Positions 38,951 through 50,243 of a DNA stretch of 64,000 nucleotides are shown here, in pieces (the stretch's first letter is position 1; every line of letters starts with the position of its first letter). The DNA is taken from assembly GCA_949317995.1 (NCBI GenBank), contig OX439049.1, positions 372,001-436,000 of the forward strand. The letters are read 5' to 3'. The translations under genes were made by a program, and so were the position numbers. The notes beneath the pieces were generated by a model. It had not been told where the DNA came from. It did not search any database and saw nothing but the letters and a program-made list of their open reading frames with translations. The stretch comes from Acholoe squamosa. Lineage: Eukaryota > Annelida > Polychaeta > Phyllodocida > Polynoidae.

Positions 38951-40139
38951 AGCAGATTTCACTTTTATAACTGACATTGAGAATGGGATCCTGGTCAGCT
39001 GAAAATGACCATGATACTTTTTTCTGATGGTGGGTGGGTGCCTCCAATTATAAACTCTAGAAGATGGCCGGTCTCCTTCATGTTTGTCAAAGTTCCTAAC
39101 TTCTATGTTCCTCACCTCCTGCTGCCCTACAATTCTCAATTTGAATAGACAAATGGGAGCTTCAATGAGAGATTATTTTGTCCCCTATTTCAATGAAACT
39201 AAGAACCCGAGTTCCACTCAACAGTGCACATAAGGTAAGGAAGTATCACAGCTCACAGTGTGATAATACTCTTTATATTATACACCACCACTCTAAAGTG
39301 TTATACACCTGCACATATTTGATAACCTAAAATATGTAGAGCAAGACTCCCAAATTGCTAGTCTAGGAGACCCTGGGAGCAAATAAAATACTTTCACTCT
39401 CATTAAGTAAGTATTGATTCTGCCAATTTTTCACCAATAAAAACCCCTTTTGTTTTTAGAAAAGATTTATTCTTTGTTCTTAAGGTTCCTACATTCCTCC
39501 TTTCGTGTCTCAAGGAAAAAAAATTAATTCATCGTTGAAAGTGTACAAAAATCTGTTATGGAAAAGTGCCATGGTCCATTTTCCTCTTATTCTTGCCTTT
39601 TTTTGGTATAGCTTAAGTACTGTTTACCACTTGCAGACCAATTTGCAATCCTATGTTAAGTTATGTGCACGAGGTGGGCGCTAGCTGCCACAGTGAAACA
39701 GCGTGCTTCACAGTAAACATGCGTCCCTAATTTCACTAGAGCTTGCATGTCGAAGCTACATCTATGTCTCAGAAGATAAGAACTGTCTGCTACCTTGTGT
39801 CAGCCCATTGGTTGCATATAAGGGAGTAGTCATTATTTATAAGGCCATGGGAAGTCAGGTTACAGTTTACCGGCCAGGGCATTTAAAAAACTGATGAGGC
39901 ATTTTTGACTCAGGGGTTTCTCCTGAGTCATTGGATCTGCCAAAACATGGTCAATTTAAGACATTTCTCTGACCTTACTTTTCAGGTGAAAACCCTGCCC
40001 TTTTCTTTACTTTTAACATTTACATTTTTTCAAAATACTTTACAAATTGATTGAAAAGGCGCTTTCGATTTCTTCAAAGTAACTCTTTCTTCACTTCCTT
40101 TTCTTAGTTACATTTCCCATAAAAAATAGCCCTGAGTCA
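38951..40139. other. No gene seen
   Basis: Unique AT-rich sequence. A lone terminus resembling the element at 26744 (AGGGAGTAGTCATTATTTAT) lies near 39828. Confidence 0.55.
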
Positions 40140-40156
40140 CTCATTTCTTTCTGAAC

Positions 40157-40665
40157 TTGGTGTTATCCCTGTTATAAGACATTGATTATATGAACTTGGT
40201 GTTATCCCTGTTATAAGACATTGATTATATGAACTTGGTGTTATCCCTGTTATAAGACATTGAGTATATGAACTTGGTGTTATCCCTGTTATAAGACATT
40301 GATTATATGATTGATTGATTGATTTGTGTTTTACAGCACTTTAGCGGCACTAAGTGGCTATCCCGTGCTTCACAGGATTGATTATATGAACTTGGTGTTA
40401 TCCCTGTTATAAGACATTGATTATATGAACTTGGTGTTATCCCTGTTATAAGACATTGATTATATGAACTTGGTGTTATCCCTGTTATAAGACATTGATT
40501 ATATGAACTTGGTGTTATCCCTGTTATAAGACATTGATTATATGAACTTGGTGTTATCCCTGTTATAAGACATTGATTATATGAACTTGGTGTTATTCCT
40601 GTTATAAGACATTGATTATATGAACTTGGTGTTATCCCTGTTATAAGACATTGTTTATATGAGGG
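40157..40665. repeat. 39-bp minisatellite interrupted by a SINE fragment
   Basis: About 11-12 copies of GAACTTGGTGTTATCCCTGT, then TATAAGACATTGATTATAT. The array is split at 40311-40376 by a short SINE piece. Confidence 0.93.
40311..40376 (-). mobile_element. 5'-truncated SINE (tail A), minus strand, with 13-bp target duplication
   Basis: On the minus strand it reads GAAGCACGGGATAGCCACTT, then GTGCTGTAAAACAC and AATC repeats, the same as the 3' end of 17300-17466. It is flanked by ATTGATTATATGA on both sides (40298-40310 and 40377-40389). Only about 66 bp were inserted, consistent with LINE-type reverse transcription that stopped early. Confidence 0.85.
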
Positions 40666-40934
40666 GTTAATTTGTGTTTTCCTTCATGTCAGAAATGTGT
40701 GAATGTGAGCGCAGATATTTCATTGAGTAAACCTAGCATTTGAAGGCAAGGCAATTTGCATTGTGCGTGAAATATTTATTATTATCCAAGAAACTGGAGA
40801 ATTGAAACTGTGCAACAATAGGTACCTCATTTACAAACACAGTAAATGTCATTGGTATAAATAATTTTGTGCAAAGACTCCTAGATATTTCATCTTGAAT
40901 AATCGAGTGTCATGGCTTTAGGTTAGAACAATAT

Positions 40935-41315
40935 CAATTTGGCAATGGCTGCCAACACTGAGAGGTCTGGATGAAGATGTACATCAATTTGACAATGGCT
41001 GCCACCACTGAGAGTTCTGGGTGAAGGTGTACATCAATTTGACAATGGCTGCCACCACTGAGAGTTCTGGGTGAAGGTGTACATCAATTTGACAATGGCA
41101 GGTCTGAGAGGTCTGGATGAAGATGTACATCAATTTGACAATGGCAGGTCTGAGAGGTCTGGATGAAGATGTACATCAATTTGACAATGGCAGGTCTGAG
41201 AGGTCTAGATGAAGATGTACATCAATTTGACAATGGCAGGTCTGAGAGGTCTGGATGAAGATGTACATCAATTTGACAATGGCTGCCACCACTGAGAGGT
41301 CTGGATGAAGATGTA
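40935..41315. repeat. 46-59-bp tandem repeat
   Basis: About seven units of GATGTACATCAATTTGACAA, then TGGCAGGTCTGAGAGGTCTG, or the longer TGGCTGCCACCACTGAGAG variant. Confidence 0.88.
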
Positions 41316-43632
41316 CATCAGGTGATGATATATCGTAGTTAATGCAGGGGTAGACACTATCACTGGGTGAGGGCTGATGATATATCGTAGTTAATGCAGG
41401 GGTGGACACTATCACTGGGTGGGGGCTGATGATATATCATAGTTAATGCAGGGGTGGACACTATCACTGGGTGGGGGCTGATGATATATCGTAGTTAATG
41501 CAGGGTGGACACTATCACTGGGTGAGGGCTGATGATATATCGTAGTTCACACAGGGGTGGACACTATCACTGGGTGGGGGCTGATTATATATCATAGTTA
41601 ATGCAGGGTGGACACTATCACTGGATGAGGGCTGATGATATATCGTAGTTAATGCAGGGGTGGACACTATCACTGGGTGGGGGCTGATGATATATCGTAG
41701 TTAATGCAGGGTGGACACTATCACTGGGAGGGGCTGATGATATATCGTGGTTAATGCAGGGTGGACACTATCACTGGGTGGGGGCTGATGATATATCGTA
41801 GTTAATGCAGGGGTAGACACTATCACTGGGTGAGGGCTGATGATATATCGTAGTTAATGCAGGGGTGGACACTATCACTGGGTGAGGGCTGATGATATAT
41901 CGTAGTTAATGCAGGGGTGGACACTATCACTGGGTGGGGGCTGATGATATATCGTAGTTAATGCAGGGGTGGACACTATCACTGGGTGGGGGCTGATGAT
42001 ATATCGTAGTTAATGCAGGGGTGGACACTATGACTGGGTGGGGGCTGATGATATATCGTGGTTAATGTAGGGTAGACACTATCACTGGGTGGGGGCTGAT
42101 GATATATCGTAGTTAATGCAGGGGTGGACACTATCACTGGGTGGGGGCTGATGATATATCGTAGTTAATGCAGGGGTGGACACTATCACTGGGTGGGGGC
42201 TGATGATATATCGTAGTTAATGCAGGGGTGGACACTATCACTGGGTGAGGGCTGATGATATATCGTAGTTAATGCAGGGTGGACACTATCACTGGGTGAG
42301 GGCTGATGATATATCGTAGTTAATGCAGGGGTAGACACTATCACTGGGTGGGGGCTGATGATATATCATAGTTAATGCAGGGGTGGACACTATCACTGGG
42401 TGGGGGCTGATGATATATCGTGGTTAATGTAGGGTAGACACTATCACTGGGTGGGGGCTGATGATATATCGTAGTTAATGCAGGGTGGACACTATCACTG
42501 GGAGGGGCTGATGATATATCGTGGTTAATGCAGGGTGGACACTATCACTGGGTGGGGGCTGATGATATATCGTAGTTAATGCAGGGGTAGACACTATCAC
42601 TGGGTGAGGGCTGATGATATATCGTAGTTAATGCAGGGGTGGACACTATCACTGGGTGAGGGCTGATGATATATCGTAGTTAATGCAGGGGTGGACACTA
42701 TCACTGGGTGGGGGCTGATGATATATCGTAGTTAATGCAGGGGTGGACACTATCACTGGGTGGGGGCTGATGATATATCGTAGTTAATGCAGGGGTGGAC
42801 ACTATGACTGGGTGGGGGCTGATGATATATCGTGGTTAATGTAGGGTAGACACTATCACTGGGTGGGGGCTGATGATATATCGTAGTTAATGCAGGGGTG
42901 GACACTATCACTGGGTGGGGGCTGATGATATATCGTGGTTAATGTAGGGTAGACACTATCACTGGGTGGGGGCTGATGATATATCGTAGTTAATGCAGGG
43001 GTGGACACTATCACTGGGTGGGGGCTGATGATATATCGTAGTTAATGCAGGGGTGGACACTATCACTGGGTGGGGGCTGATGATATATCGTAGTTAATGC
43101 AGGGGTGGACACTATCACTGGGTGAGGGCTGATGATATATCGTAGTTAATGCAGGGGTGGACACTATCACTGGGTGGGGGCTGATGATATATCGTAGTTA
43201 ATGCAGGGTGGACACTATCACTGGGTGAGGGCTGATGATATATCGTAGTTAATGCAGGGGTAGACACTATCACTGGGTGGGGGCTGATGATATATCGTAG
43301 TTAATGCAGGGATGGACACTATCACTGGGTGGGGGCTGATGATATATCGTAGTTAATGCAGGGGTGGACACTATCACTGGGTGGGGGCTGATGATATATC
43401 ATAGTTAATGCAGGGTGGACACTATCACTGGGTGAGGGCTGATGATATATCATAGTTAATGCAGGGGTGGACACTATCACTGGGTGGGGCCTGATGATAT
43501 ATCGTAGTTAATGCAGGGGTGGACACTATCACTGGGTGGGGGCTGATGATATATCGTAGTTAATGTAGGGTAGACACTATCACTGGGTGGGGGCTGATTA
43601 TATATCATAGTTAATGCAGGGGTTGACACTAT
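41316..43632. repeat. 52-bp satellite with about 773-bp higher-order period
   Basis: About 45 copies of GATGATATATCGTAGTTAAT, then GCAGGGGTGGACACTATCAC, then TGGGTGGGGGCT. The rare variant CTATGACTGGG occurs near 42029 and 42803, and GGGAGGGGCTG near 41729 and 42500, both about 771-774 bp apart. A block of about 15 units has been duplicated. Confidence 0.95.
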
Positions 43633-43639
43633 CGCTTGT

Positions 43640-44120
43640 CCTGTTGTCCTGTCTAGTCTTAATTCATCATCATAATGTATGTAAATCATTTTTACTCATT
43701 ATCTAATTGGGAATCATAAGCTGGTAATTCAAACTGTATAGTTACAAAAACTTGAGACTCAGTATTAGAGTATCATATTGAGCTTGCTTGGAAACGATAT
43801 GTGCTACAATTGGACTTGATTTTATAATTGTATGTCAATTTTCCACTTATTTCATTTGTGAGACGTACAATAAAATACTTTTCAAACTAAAAAAACAAAC
43901 AAACAAAAAACAAGAAAAATGTGGCAAAGACCACAGATAGGAGTTGCCACTCCTTTCCCTCCTGCACAACTTGCCACTCTGCGGCCGACGTGTAACGTGT
44001 ATGACGTTACAAGTTGCGTCACAAGGTGACCGTGACGTCACTGACAAAGCGAAAACATAATGAAGTTACTACGGTCGCTGCGCTCCCGGCCGCTACGCGG
44101 CAAGCAACTCCAAAAAAAAC
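43640..44120. other. No gene seen
   Basis: Contains an A-rich stretch near 43890 and a short CpG-rich stretch with TGACGTCA-like words near 44000-44040. No exon recognised. Confidence 0.5.
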
Positions 44121-44124
44121 TGTT

Positions 44125-44800
44125 ACATAGGCTAGCATTGCATATAAACTTGGCAAGAGCTTTCATGAGATCAGTTGTTTCCATGGCAACCAGGTAAAAT
44201 ACTAAGATTTATAGAAAATACACATATTTGTCCATAACTTTGGCTTTAATCAATCTTTTTACACAATTCTAAATCCTAAAATATACTACTTAATGAGTCT
44301 TATCAGGTCAATGAATTTCGTTGACCTTGGCCAAGGTCAAGGTCATGGTTTTCATGGTCAAAGGGTAAAAAAAATGGCTTAAAATTAGCCCTATGCCACC
44401 GTCCAAGTGTTCTATTTGCCTTATAATAGTATAAATGTGAACCATGTCATGTTTCCTGATAGTGAGAGACTCTAGCTCACAGAATATGGGGGATGGACCT
44501 ATATAGCAGTGACCTTAGGGTCAAGGTCAGGCTGTTTCCATGGGAACAAGATAAAATAATGGCACACATTTGTCAGTAATTTAGGCTTAAATCAATCTTT
44601 TTACACAATTTCAATGAGATGCAGCAGGATGATGAATTTCTTCGACCTTGGCCAAGGTCAAGGTCATGCTTTTCAAGGTCAAAGGTTAAAAAATGGCATA
44701 GAAATAGGATTATGTGACCTCCGGAGTGTTCTATTTTCCTTGTGTAAATATGAACTATTTCAAGTTTCCTAATAGTGAGGGGATTAGCGACCACTGTTTG
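44125..44800. repeat. Diverged tandem duplication carrying a TGACCTTGGCCAAGGTCA palindrome
   Basis: Two about 330-bp copies share CAATCTTTTTACACAATT, GACCTTGGCCAAGGTCAAGG, GTCAAAGGTTAAAAAATGGC and a GTTCTATTTTCCTT block. The 18-bp palindrome is followed by another AGGTCA, so each copy has three nuclear-receptor-type half-sites (TCAAGGTCA type). Confidence 0.75.
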
Positions 44801-45653
44801 TAAACAACACGTGAACTAATATTAAAATTTTTATTTTGAAGAGCTTTTGATTGGTTGACTGACCATATCTCTTCATTACGTGACCTGCTTATTTACATAA
44901 TAGGTCACGTGACCTCTATTATGTAGATGAGAAGATTTTTTTTTAATTTTCTGTGACATTTTTACATGAGCTAGTTGGATATTGGATAGGAGTATGATAG
45001 AACCCACATATTGAGTACTACACATTTTACTTTTATTTGTCGTAATTTTCATTTCATTTTAAGCAATTATATTTACACGTTATTAATTGAAAGTCCACAC
45101 TTTCTACATAACATAGATGAATATAGGATAGGAATACAATAGAACCCACTTCCTGACTGTTTTTGGTTGAGTTTGACTTCAAAAGAGATCTGTGGTCAAC
45201 TCTGTACCCCTTTAAACTGATAGCATCGTCCTCTAGTGTATTTTACAGTGGTACGTTTTCTTTGTTGCAAATTATTTCACTGAAGAAAGTGTTTCCCATC
45301 ACCTTGTAACAGTATGAGAAGTAATCACTTAAATCGTCAGTATATCCATCAGCTGTAGTTGCACCAGCATGATTTCTCCAGCGTGAGGGTGATAATGTTG
45401 AACGTTCATGTTGAACGAGTTGGCTTCAGGGGTTTTATCACCCAACTCGTTCAAGTCTAATCATTACACATTGCGTTTATAACATGGTTTCTACCATTAA
45501 TTATACTTATATACCTTAAAAATTGATATAATCCATTGATTTCTGTTGCGAGTCGACGAGACGGCCCTCCGCCATCTTGGTTTCATGTTGATGAATAGTT
45601 AAGCTGGCGACCTGCTGCAACTTCCATTCTCGTAGGCCTACTACTAAGGATAC
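44801..45653. other. No gene seen
   Basis: AT-rich unique sequence. It contains a short inverted repeat around GTTGAACGAGTTGG and CCAACTCGTTCAAG at 45410-45455. No exon recognised. Confidence 0.5.
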
Positions 45654-45860
45654 TGTAATATTAATATGTGTCTTATACTCACAGGTCTAGGTGTGTAGTC
45701 TGTAGTATGGTCAGTCAGCCCTTGGGATTCTGGGGTGCTTTGGCATCAACCAAAACCAAGGAACCAACTGACTCAATCAGGGGACCCACTCCTGTGTGTC
45801 CCCCGCTGCTGCTCCTAGGGGGTGCTACTCCTACAGTCACTGGTACCGTAAATCCTCACA
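45654..45860 (-). repeat. 3' LTR of the retroelement
   Basis: 207 bp with TG..CA ends. It is about 2.4 percent different from the partner LTR (five differences counted by eye), pointing to a fairly recent insertion. Confidence 0.9.
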
Positions 45861-46539
45861 TTCCCCCCTGTTTTCTCTTGATGGCTCTTGATATGTGGTG
45901 GTGTTCTGATGTCCATTAGTTCCACATGATCGATGAAGGCGATGTCAGATCCCATCAGGCAAGATCGACAGGTCTTCAACGATCCCTGCCTTGGCCTCCA
46001 GTAAGCCAAAGGCCGAAAGTTATAACCCAGATAAGGTGCGCAATCTTGTGCCCATTCCAGCCTGCTGGTGGTGTCACAGGCTAGGAAGGAGAGCAAGCAT
46101 GGCACCACATTTTTGTTCAACCCCTAGGCACCTGGGTCTTCTGCCTAAGGGGACCCCAGAATGTTTTAGCGGGGACGGAAGGTGATGGAACACACAGAGC
46201 AGTCATGCTCAGGTGATCCACCTGCCTTACTTGGGGTCCTAATGGCTAGTAGGGCATTCATTTCATTGCCCTTGATAACCAAAGGCAATACGAGGTTTTT
46301 CCGGGTTCTGCTGCTTCCTTGGAACCCAACACCTCTTCCATGAAACATAAGGATTCTACGAAACTTGACCATTTTTCTGTGAAACCTGACAATCCTTACT
46401 GGAGGGACATTGCAAACAGCATCTGTCCTGGTACTATCCCTCTTCCTAGCATCAGGTACTGCAATCTCGTTAGACAAACTTTCAGGTGGTCGACCACTGT
46501 GATATGGGGATGGGTGTTGGTCACTGCACCCATCCCATA

Positions 46540-47403
46540 CTAGTTTTCCGGCTTCATTCGAGAGGCAGCAGCCTGCAACTGCTGGATGACCAGGCCATGA
46601 TGTGATGGGGGCCTAACTGGGTATGGCCTTCCATACAGAGCTCTTCCGAGCTTCCTGTAATCCCATCTATCAAACTTCGAACTTTGTGTCCCAATAGGAT
46701 CTGGGATAACCCCATAAAGGCACTGTGCTAAGATCCCACTGGTCTTAGCCTTGCCCACTGCAGTAATTATATTGGACTGCTGTGGCACAGGGGGATCAAG
46801 ACTAGAGTCAGCATAGGATGATGCAGGGGCAAACTTGAGTGGATCCCAGACCTGCTGGTATCCATCTGGATCTTTGACTGTGCCAGTAGGGAGTGCGTGG
46901 GACTGAGTGAACTCAGGCAAACTGACACCAGCTTCTTGGGCGTGTTCTAGGGTAGAACTGACCATTTCTGGTGACTTAGTGAACTCAGGCACACTGACAC
47001 CAGCTTCTTGAGCCTGTTCTAGGGTAGAACTGACCATCTCTGGGGACTGATTGAACTCTGGCAAGCTGACACCAGCTTTTTGGGCTTGTTCTAGGGTAGA
47101 ACTGACCATTTCTGGTGACTTAGAGAACTCAGGCAAACTGACACCAGCTTCTTGGGCCTGTTCTGGGGTAGAACTGACCATTTCTGGTGACTTAGTGAAC
47201 TCAGGCACACTGACACCAGCTTCTTGGGCCTGTTCTAGGGTAGAACTGACCATTTTATGAAAGTACCACAACAGTGTGGTAAGGTCAGTGAAAGGCCCAT
47301 AACTATGTACACAGTCTACTATAAGCTCAGGCAGTGGCTGGCTAATTCTGAGGAGGGACTGCAGCTCACTTGGGGAAGCAGTGTTAATATCCATGGCTGG
47401 CAC
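46540..47403 (-). CDS. Retroelement ORF: HhH domain plus 27-residue repeats
   Basis: 287 aa. Residues about 4-45 read DINTASPSELQSLLRISQPL, then a segment ending YGPFTDLTTLL. This resembles the ComEA-type helix-hairpin-helix (INTAS..EL..LP.I; ..GPF..DLL), a DNA-binding fold. Next come five near-identical 27-residue repeats built on MVSSTLEQAQEAGVSLPEF. The C-terminal part contains IGTQSSKFDRWDYRKLGRAL and a proline-rich segment. No zinc knuckle, protease or RT motif is seen. It is the only long frame of the LTR element, so it may be a gag-like or accessory protein. No family name is assigned. Confidence 0.7.
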   Translation of the reverse strand: MPAMDINTASPSELQSLLRISQPLPELIVDCVHSYGPFTDLTTLLWYFHKMVSSTLEQAQEAGVSVPEFTKSPEMVSSTPEQAQEAGVSLPEFSKSPEMVSSTLEQAQKAGVSLPEFNQSPEMVSSTLEQAQEAGVSVPEFTKSPEMVSSTLEHAQEAGVSLPEFTQSHALPTGTVKDPDGYQQVWDPLKFAPASSYADSSLDPPVPQQSNIITAVGKAKTSGILAQCLYGVIPDPIGTQSSKFDRWDYRKLGRALYGRPYPVRPPSHHGLVIQQLQAAASRMKPEN

Positions 47404-49902
47404 TATAGGTAGTAATGTCAGCAGCAGATAGCAATTACTATTTAATACAACACAGTTTTATTTGAAGTACGTAAATCAAGAGATTATAATGAGAGGACCT
47501 CTATGAGACACAATGGGCACTGAGAGATGCCACTTAGAACCGAATGAAGCATAAGTGAGACAGAACATAGAGCTAAGTATCAAGGACAGCTAGACAAATG
47601 ATCAGTGCCACTTAGAAGTGAATACAGTATAGTTCCAACTAACCAATCAAGTGACTTAAAGATATCAAATTATCATAGAGTGTAATCTCTATCATACAAT
47701 GTTGTAACACAAGGTGCTGAATGAAATATAGTTGATATTGAATAGGAGGATGGCCAGACAAATCAGCACCAAACGAATGCAAGCTTAAACTGGATGAAGT
47801 ATAGTTAAGATTGAATGTGAGGATGGCCTCACAAATGAGGACCAAAAATATATGCAACTTCAAAGTAAATGAAGTATAGTAGGAGTTTCTGTTATAACTC
47901 CAAGAGAGTGAGCAGAGTTGCCAGTAAATGTCAACTACAACTGAACAAAGTATAATTGGTGGCAATCAGTTAAGAAACATCAACGAGTGTGAATTCAATA
48001 TTGCAAATTATAATATGGAATGACTATGGCTCATGATACAAATATAGCAAGTGGCAAGTGGCATTTAGAGATGGACACAGTATAGATGTGAAATGTCCAC
48101 AGTCTTAATTACAAAGGTATTCAGACAGGTAGCAATACATGGGTATAATAAGAGATAGGGTGTACTGTGTGAGCAGGGTTGCTACCTAAGGTTAGACACA
48201 GTAAAGGTATCAGTGACTTCTGCACAAGTACAGCAGGGCAGCATAATATGGATATAATAATGAGTATTCAGAACCATTTAGGATCAGACACAGTATAGTA
48301 GAATCAATTCTTTGATGGCAAAGGTATAGTGTGGACATTAAAATGACAAAGTATAACTTTATTGATGGAACCCCAAAGTCCAGAATGAAACTAAATGGCA
48401 TAACCAACTGTCATCTAAAGCTATACACAGTATAGAGGTATCAATGGCTTCATGTAAGAATATCAGGGTAAAAGGACCAACAATTATGGTATCAGTATTA
48501 ATGATCAAGAATGCAAGTTGTGTGTGAAGAGTAAATAGTTTACAAATATAGTGCTGCCTGTGGTGACTTAGTGGCACAATTACAGGAGTGACACAGTTAC
48601 AGGAGGAGGTCAGGGTATATACAGCTTGAGTGCACCCAGGGTAAGTGGGTGTGTCACAGAGCTGCTCCAAGTGTGGGTGTGGATTTATTGAGTTTCAGTG
48701 AAACACAGACTCACCCTGTGTACTGGTCACACACTTCCTGTGGTGGATGGGTTGAGTGTACTGAGAAGGAGTGACAAGGAATGAAACCTCTTTGTGGTCA
48801 GGATGATTGGGGTAATTCCTAGGAAAGAGGATGTGCACCCACTGCACTGAAGGAATCTTAAAATTACAATATGATTTCCAATAGAAACTATTTGAAACTA
48901 TTGAAATATTGCCCTATTTAACATAGATTTGCAGCTTTCAGAGATATGACTACCTCAGTAATTACAGGAAAGGCAAATCCACAAAATCTTATACAATATG
49001 CTACAGCCTGGACTAGACATGCAAATAGCTTACAATGATATATAGAATAATATCTCTGTAACAAGGACTTCTGCCTGTAGAGTTGACCTACCCCAGTAAG
49101 ATAGGGATAAAAACAACTGAATGTAGGGTGGGAGCCCCTCTCCACTTATCTTTCCTCTCTCCCCCTTTATCTATCTGACCCATGTGGTGCCAACCCTAGG
49201 AAGGCAACAGCTATGTGGATCCCAATCCCACTGTGAGAATAGCTGTCCAACAAAATACAACCTCCAAACCAGAAATTAACATGAAAGGGATTATTGATTA
49301 TGAGAATTGCCAAGTCAGGTTCCCTCCAGTGTCTGACAGTCAGCCTGGAAGATTCTACTCACAAAGCCCACTAGATGCTATCTATGCATGTAGTGCAAAT
49401 CATACAAATACAAACTTCAACTCCACACCCACCTTGAGGACCTTTAAAACAGTGGGTAATGGTATATAATGGCTAACCTATGTAACATATGAAGGCTCTA
49501 TATATCTCCCAGCTATGTGTATCACTGTATACAACCAACACCCAACCCATGTGGTGTCAGCCCTGGAGGACTATACCCACATGGGTCCCAACTCAACCAA
49601 CACACTATATGTATGTGAAACTAACAATCAGTTAACTTGGTATGCCCATAGGCATAGACCTAGAACCCTGTAACCATCCAGAAATGAAGCAAAGGAATAT
49701 TGCCAGCATCTGACAATAGACCCAGGGAACAATCCTAACTCCTCCAGATTATGAGAATCCTGTGATATTCAAAGATAAGACTAGAAGGACCCAATGTGTA
49801 TATGAAACCACACAGAAATGACTAAAACCGACGCAGAATGAGCCAATCCACAAACAATAGACTATATCCACATGGATAAGAACAGCACACTCCTGGCACC
49901 AA
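47404..49902 (-). other. Long untranslated internal region of the LTR element
   Basis: About 2.5 kb between the primer-binding site and the ORF with no supported frame. It shows degenerate 80-100-bp repeats built on words such as GAATGCAAG, AAGTATAGTT and CACAGTATAG, and a repeated ACCCATGTGGTG phrase at 49178 and 49551. Confidence 0.6.
49885..49902 (-). other. Primer-binding site of the LTR element
   Basis: Minus strand TTGGTGCCAGGAGTG lies directly inside the 5' LTR. It is complementary to a tRNA 3' end of form CACTCCTGGCACCA. The donor tRNA is not identified. Confidence 0.75.
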
Positions 49903-50109
49903 TGTAATATTAATATTTGTCTTATACTCACAGGTCTAGGTGTGTAGTCTGTAGTATGGTCAGTCAGCCCTTGGGATTCTGGGGTGCTTCTGTATCAACC
50001 AAAACCATGGAACCAACTGACTCAATCAGGGGACCCACTCCTGTGTGTCCCCCGCTGCTGCTCCTAGGGGGTGCTACTCCTACAGTCACTGGTACCGTAA
50101 ATCCTCACA
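49903..50109 (-). repeat. 5' LTR of the retroelement
   Basis: 207 bp, partner of 45654-45860. Its outer end on the plus strand is TACCGTAAATCCTCACA, which shares 14 bases with the terminus of the MITE at 6172. Confidence 0.9.
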
Positions 50110-50243
50110 ATACTATGGGACAGGCCTGTGCCAGTCTAAAGGGTAGTACATTATTTACACACCAGATGGAGCCACCTGTAGTATTGACAGAATGGCGAAG
50201 ACGCACGGCAGGTCACCCACATCGAATCTACCTGATATCTGTT

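Larger units (their letters stand above)
45654..50109 (-). mobile_element. Complete non-autonomous LTR retroelement (4456 bp)
   Basis: Two 207-bp direct repeats (45654-45860 and 49903-50109) differ at about five positions. Both start TGTAATATTAATAT on the plus strand and end CCTCACA, so they have TG..CA ends. ATAC flanks both sides as a 4-bp target duplication. Read on the minus strand, the 5' LTR is followed at once by TTGGTGCCAGGAGTG, a good tRNA primer-binding site, and the 3' LTR is preceded by the purine tract AGAGAAAACAGGGGGGAA. The internal region has one sizeable ORF (47403-46540) and no visible reverse transcriptase, protease or integrase, so mobilisation would be in trans. Confidence 0.9.

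Noticed and set aside
35782..39047. Minus-strand 11-residue repeat proteins in the 33-bp array
   Set aside because: The frame is broken by variant units and has no flanking coding sequence. This is satellite sequence.
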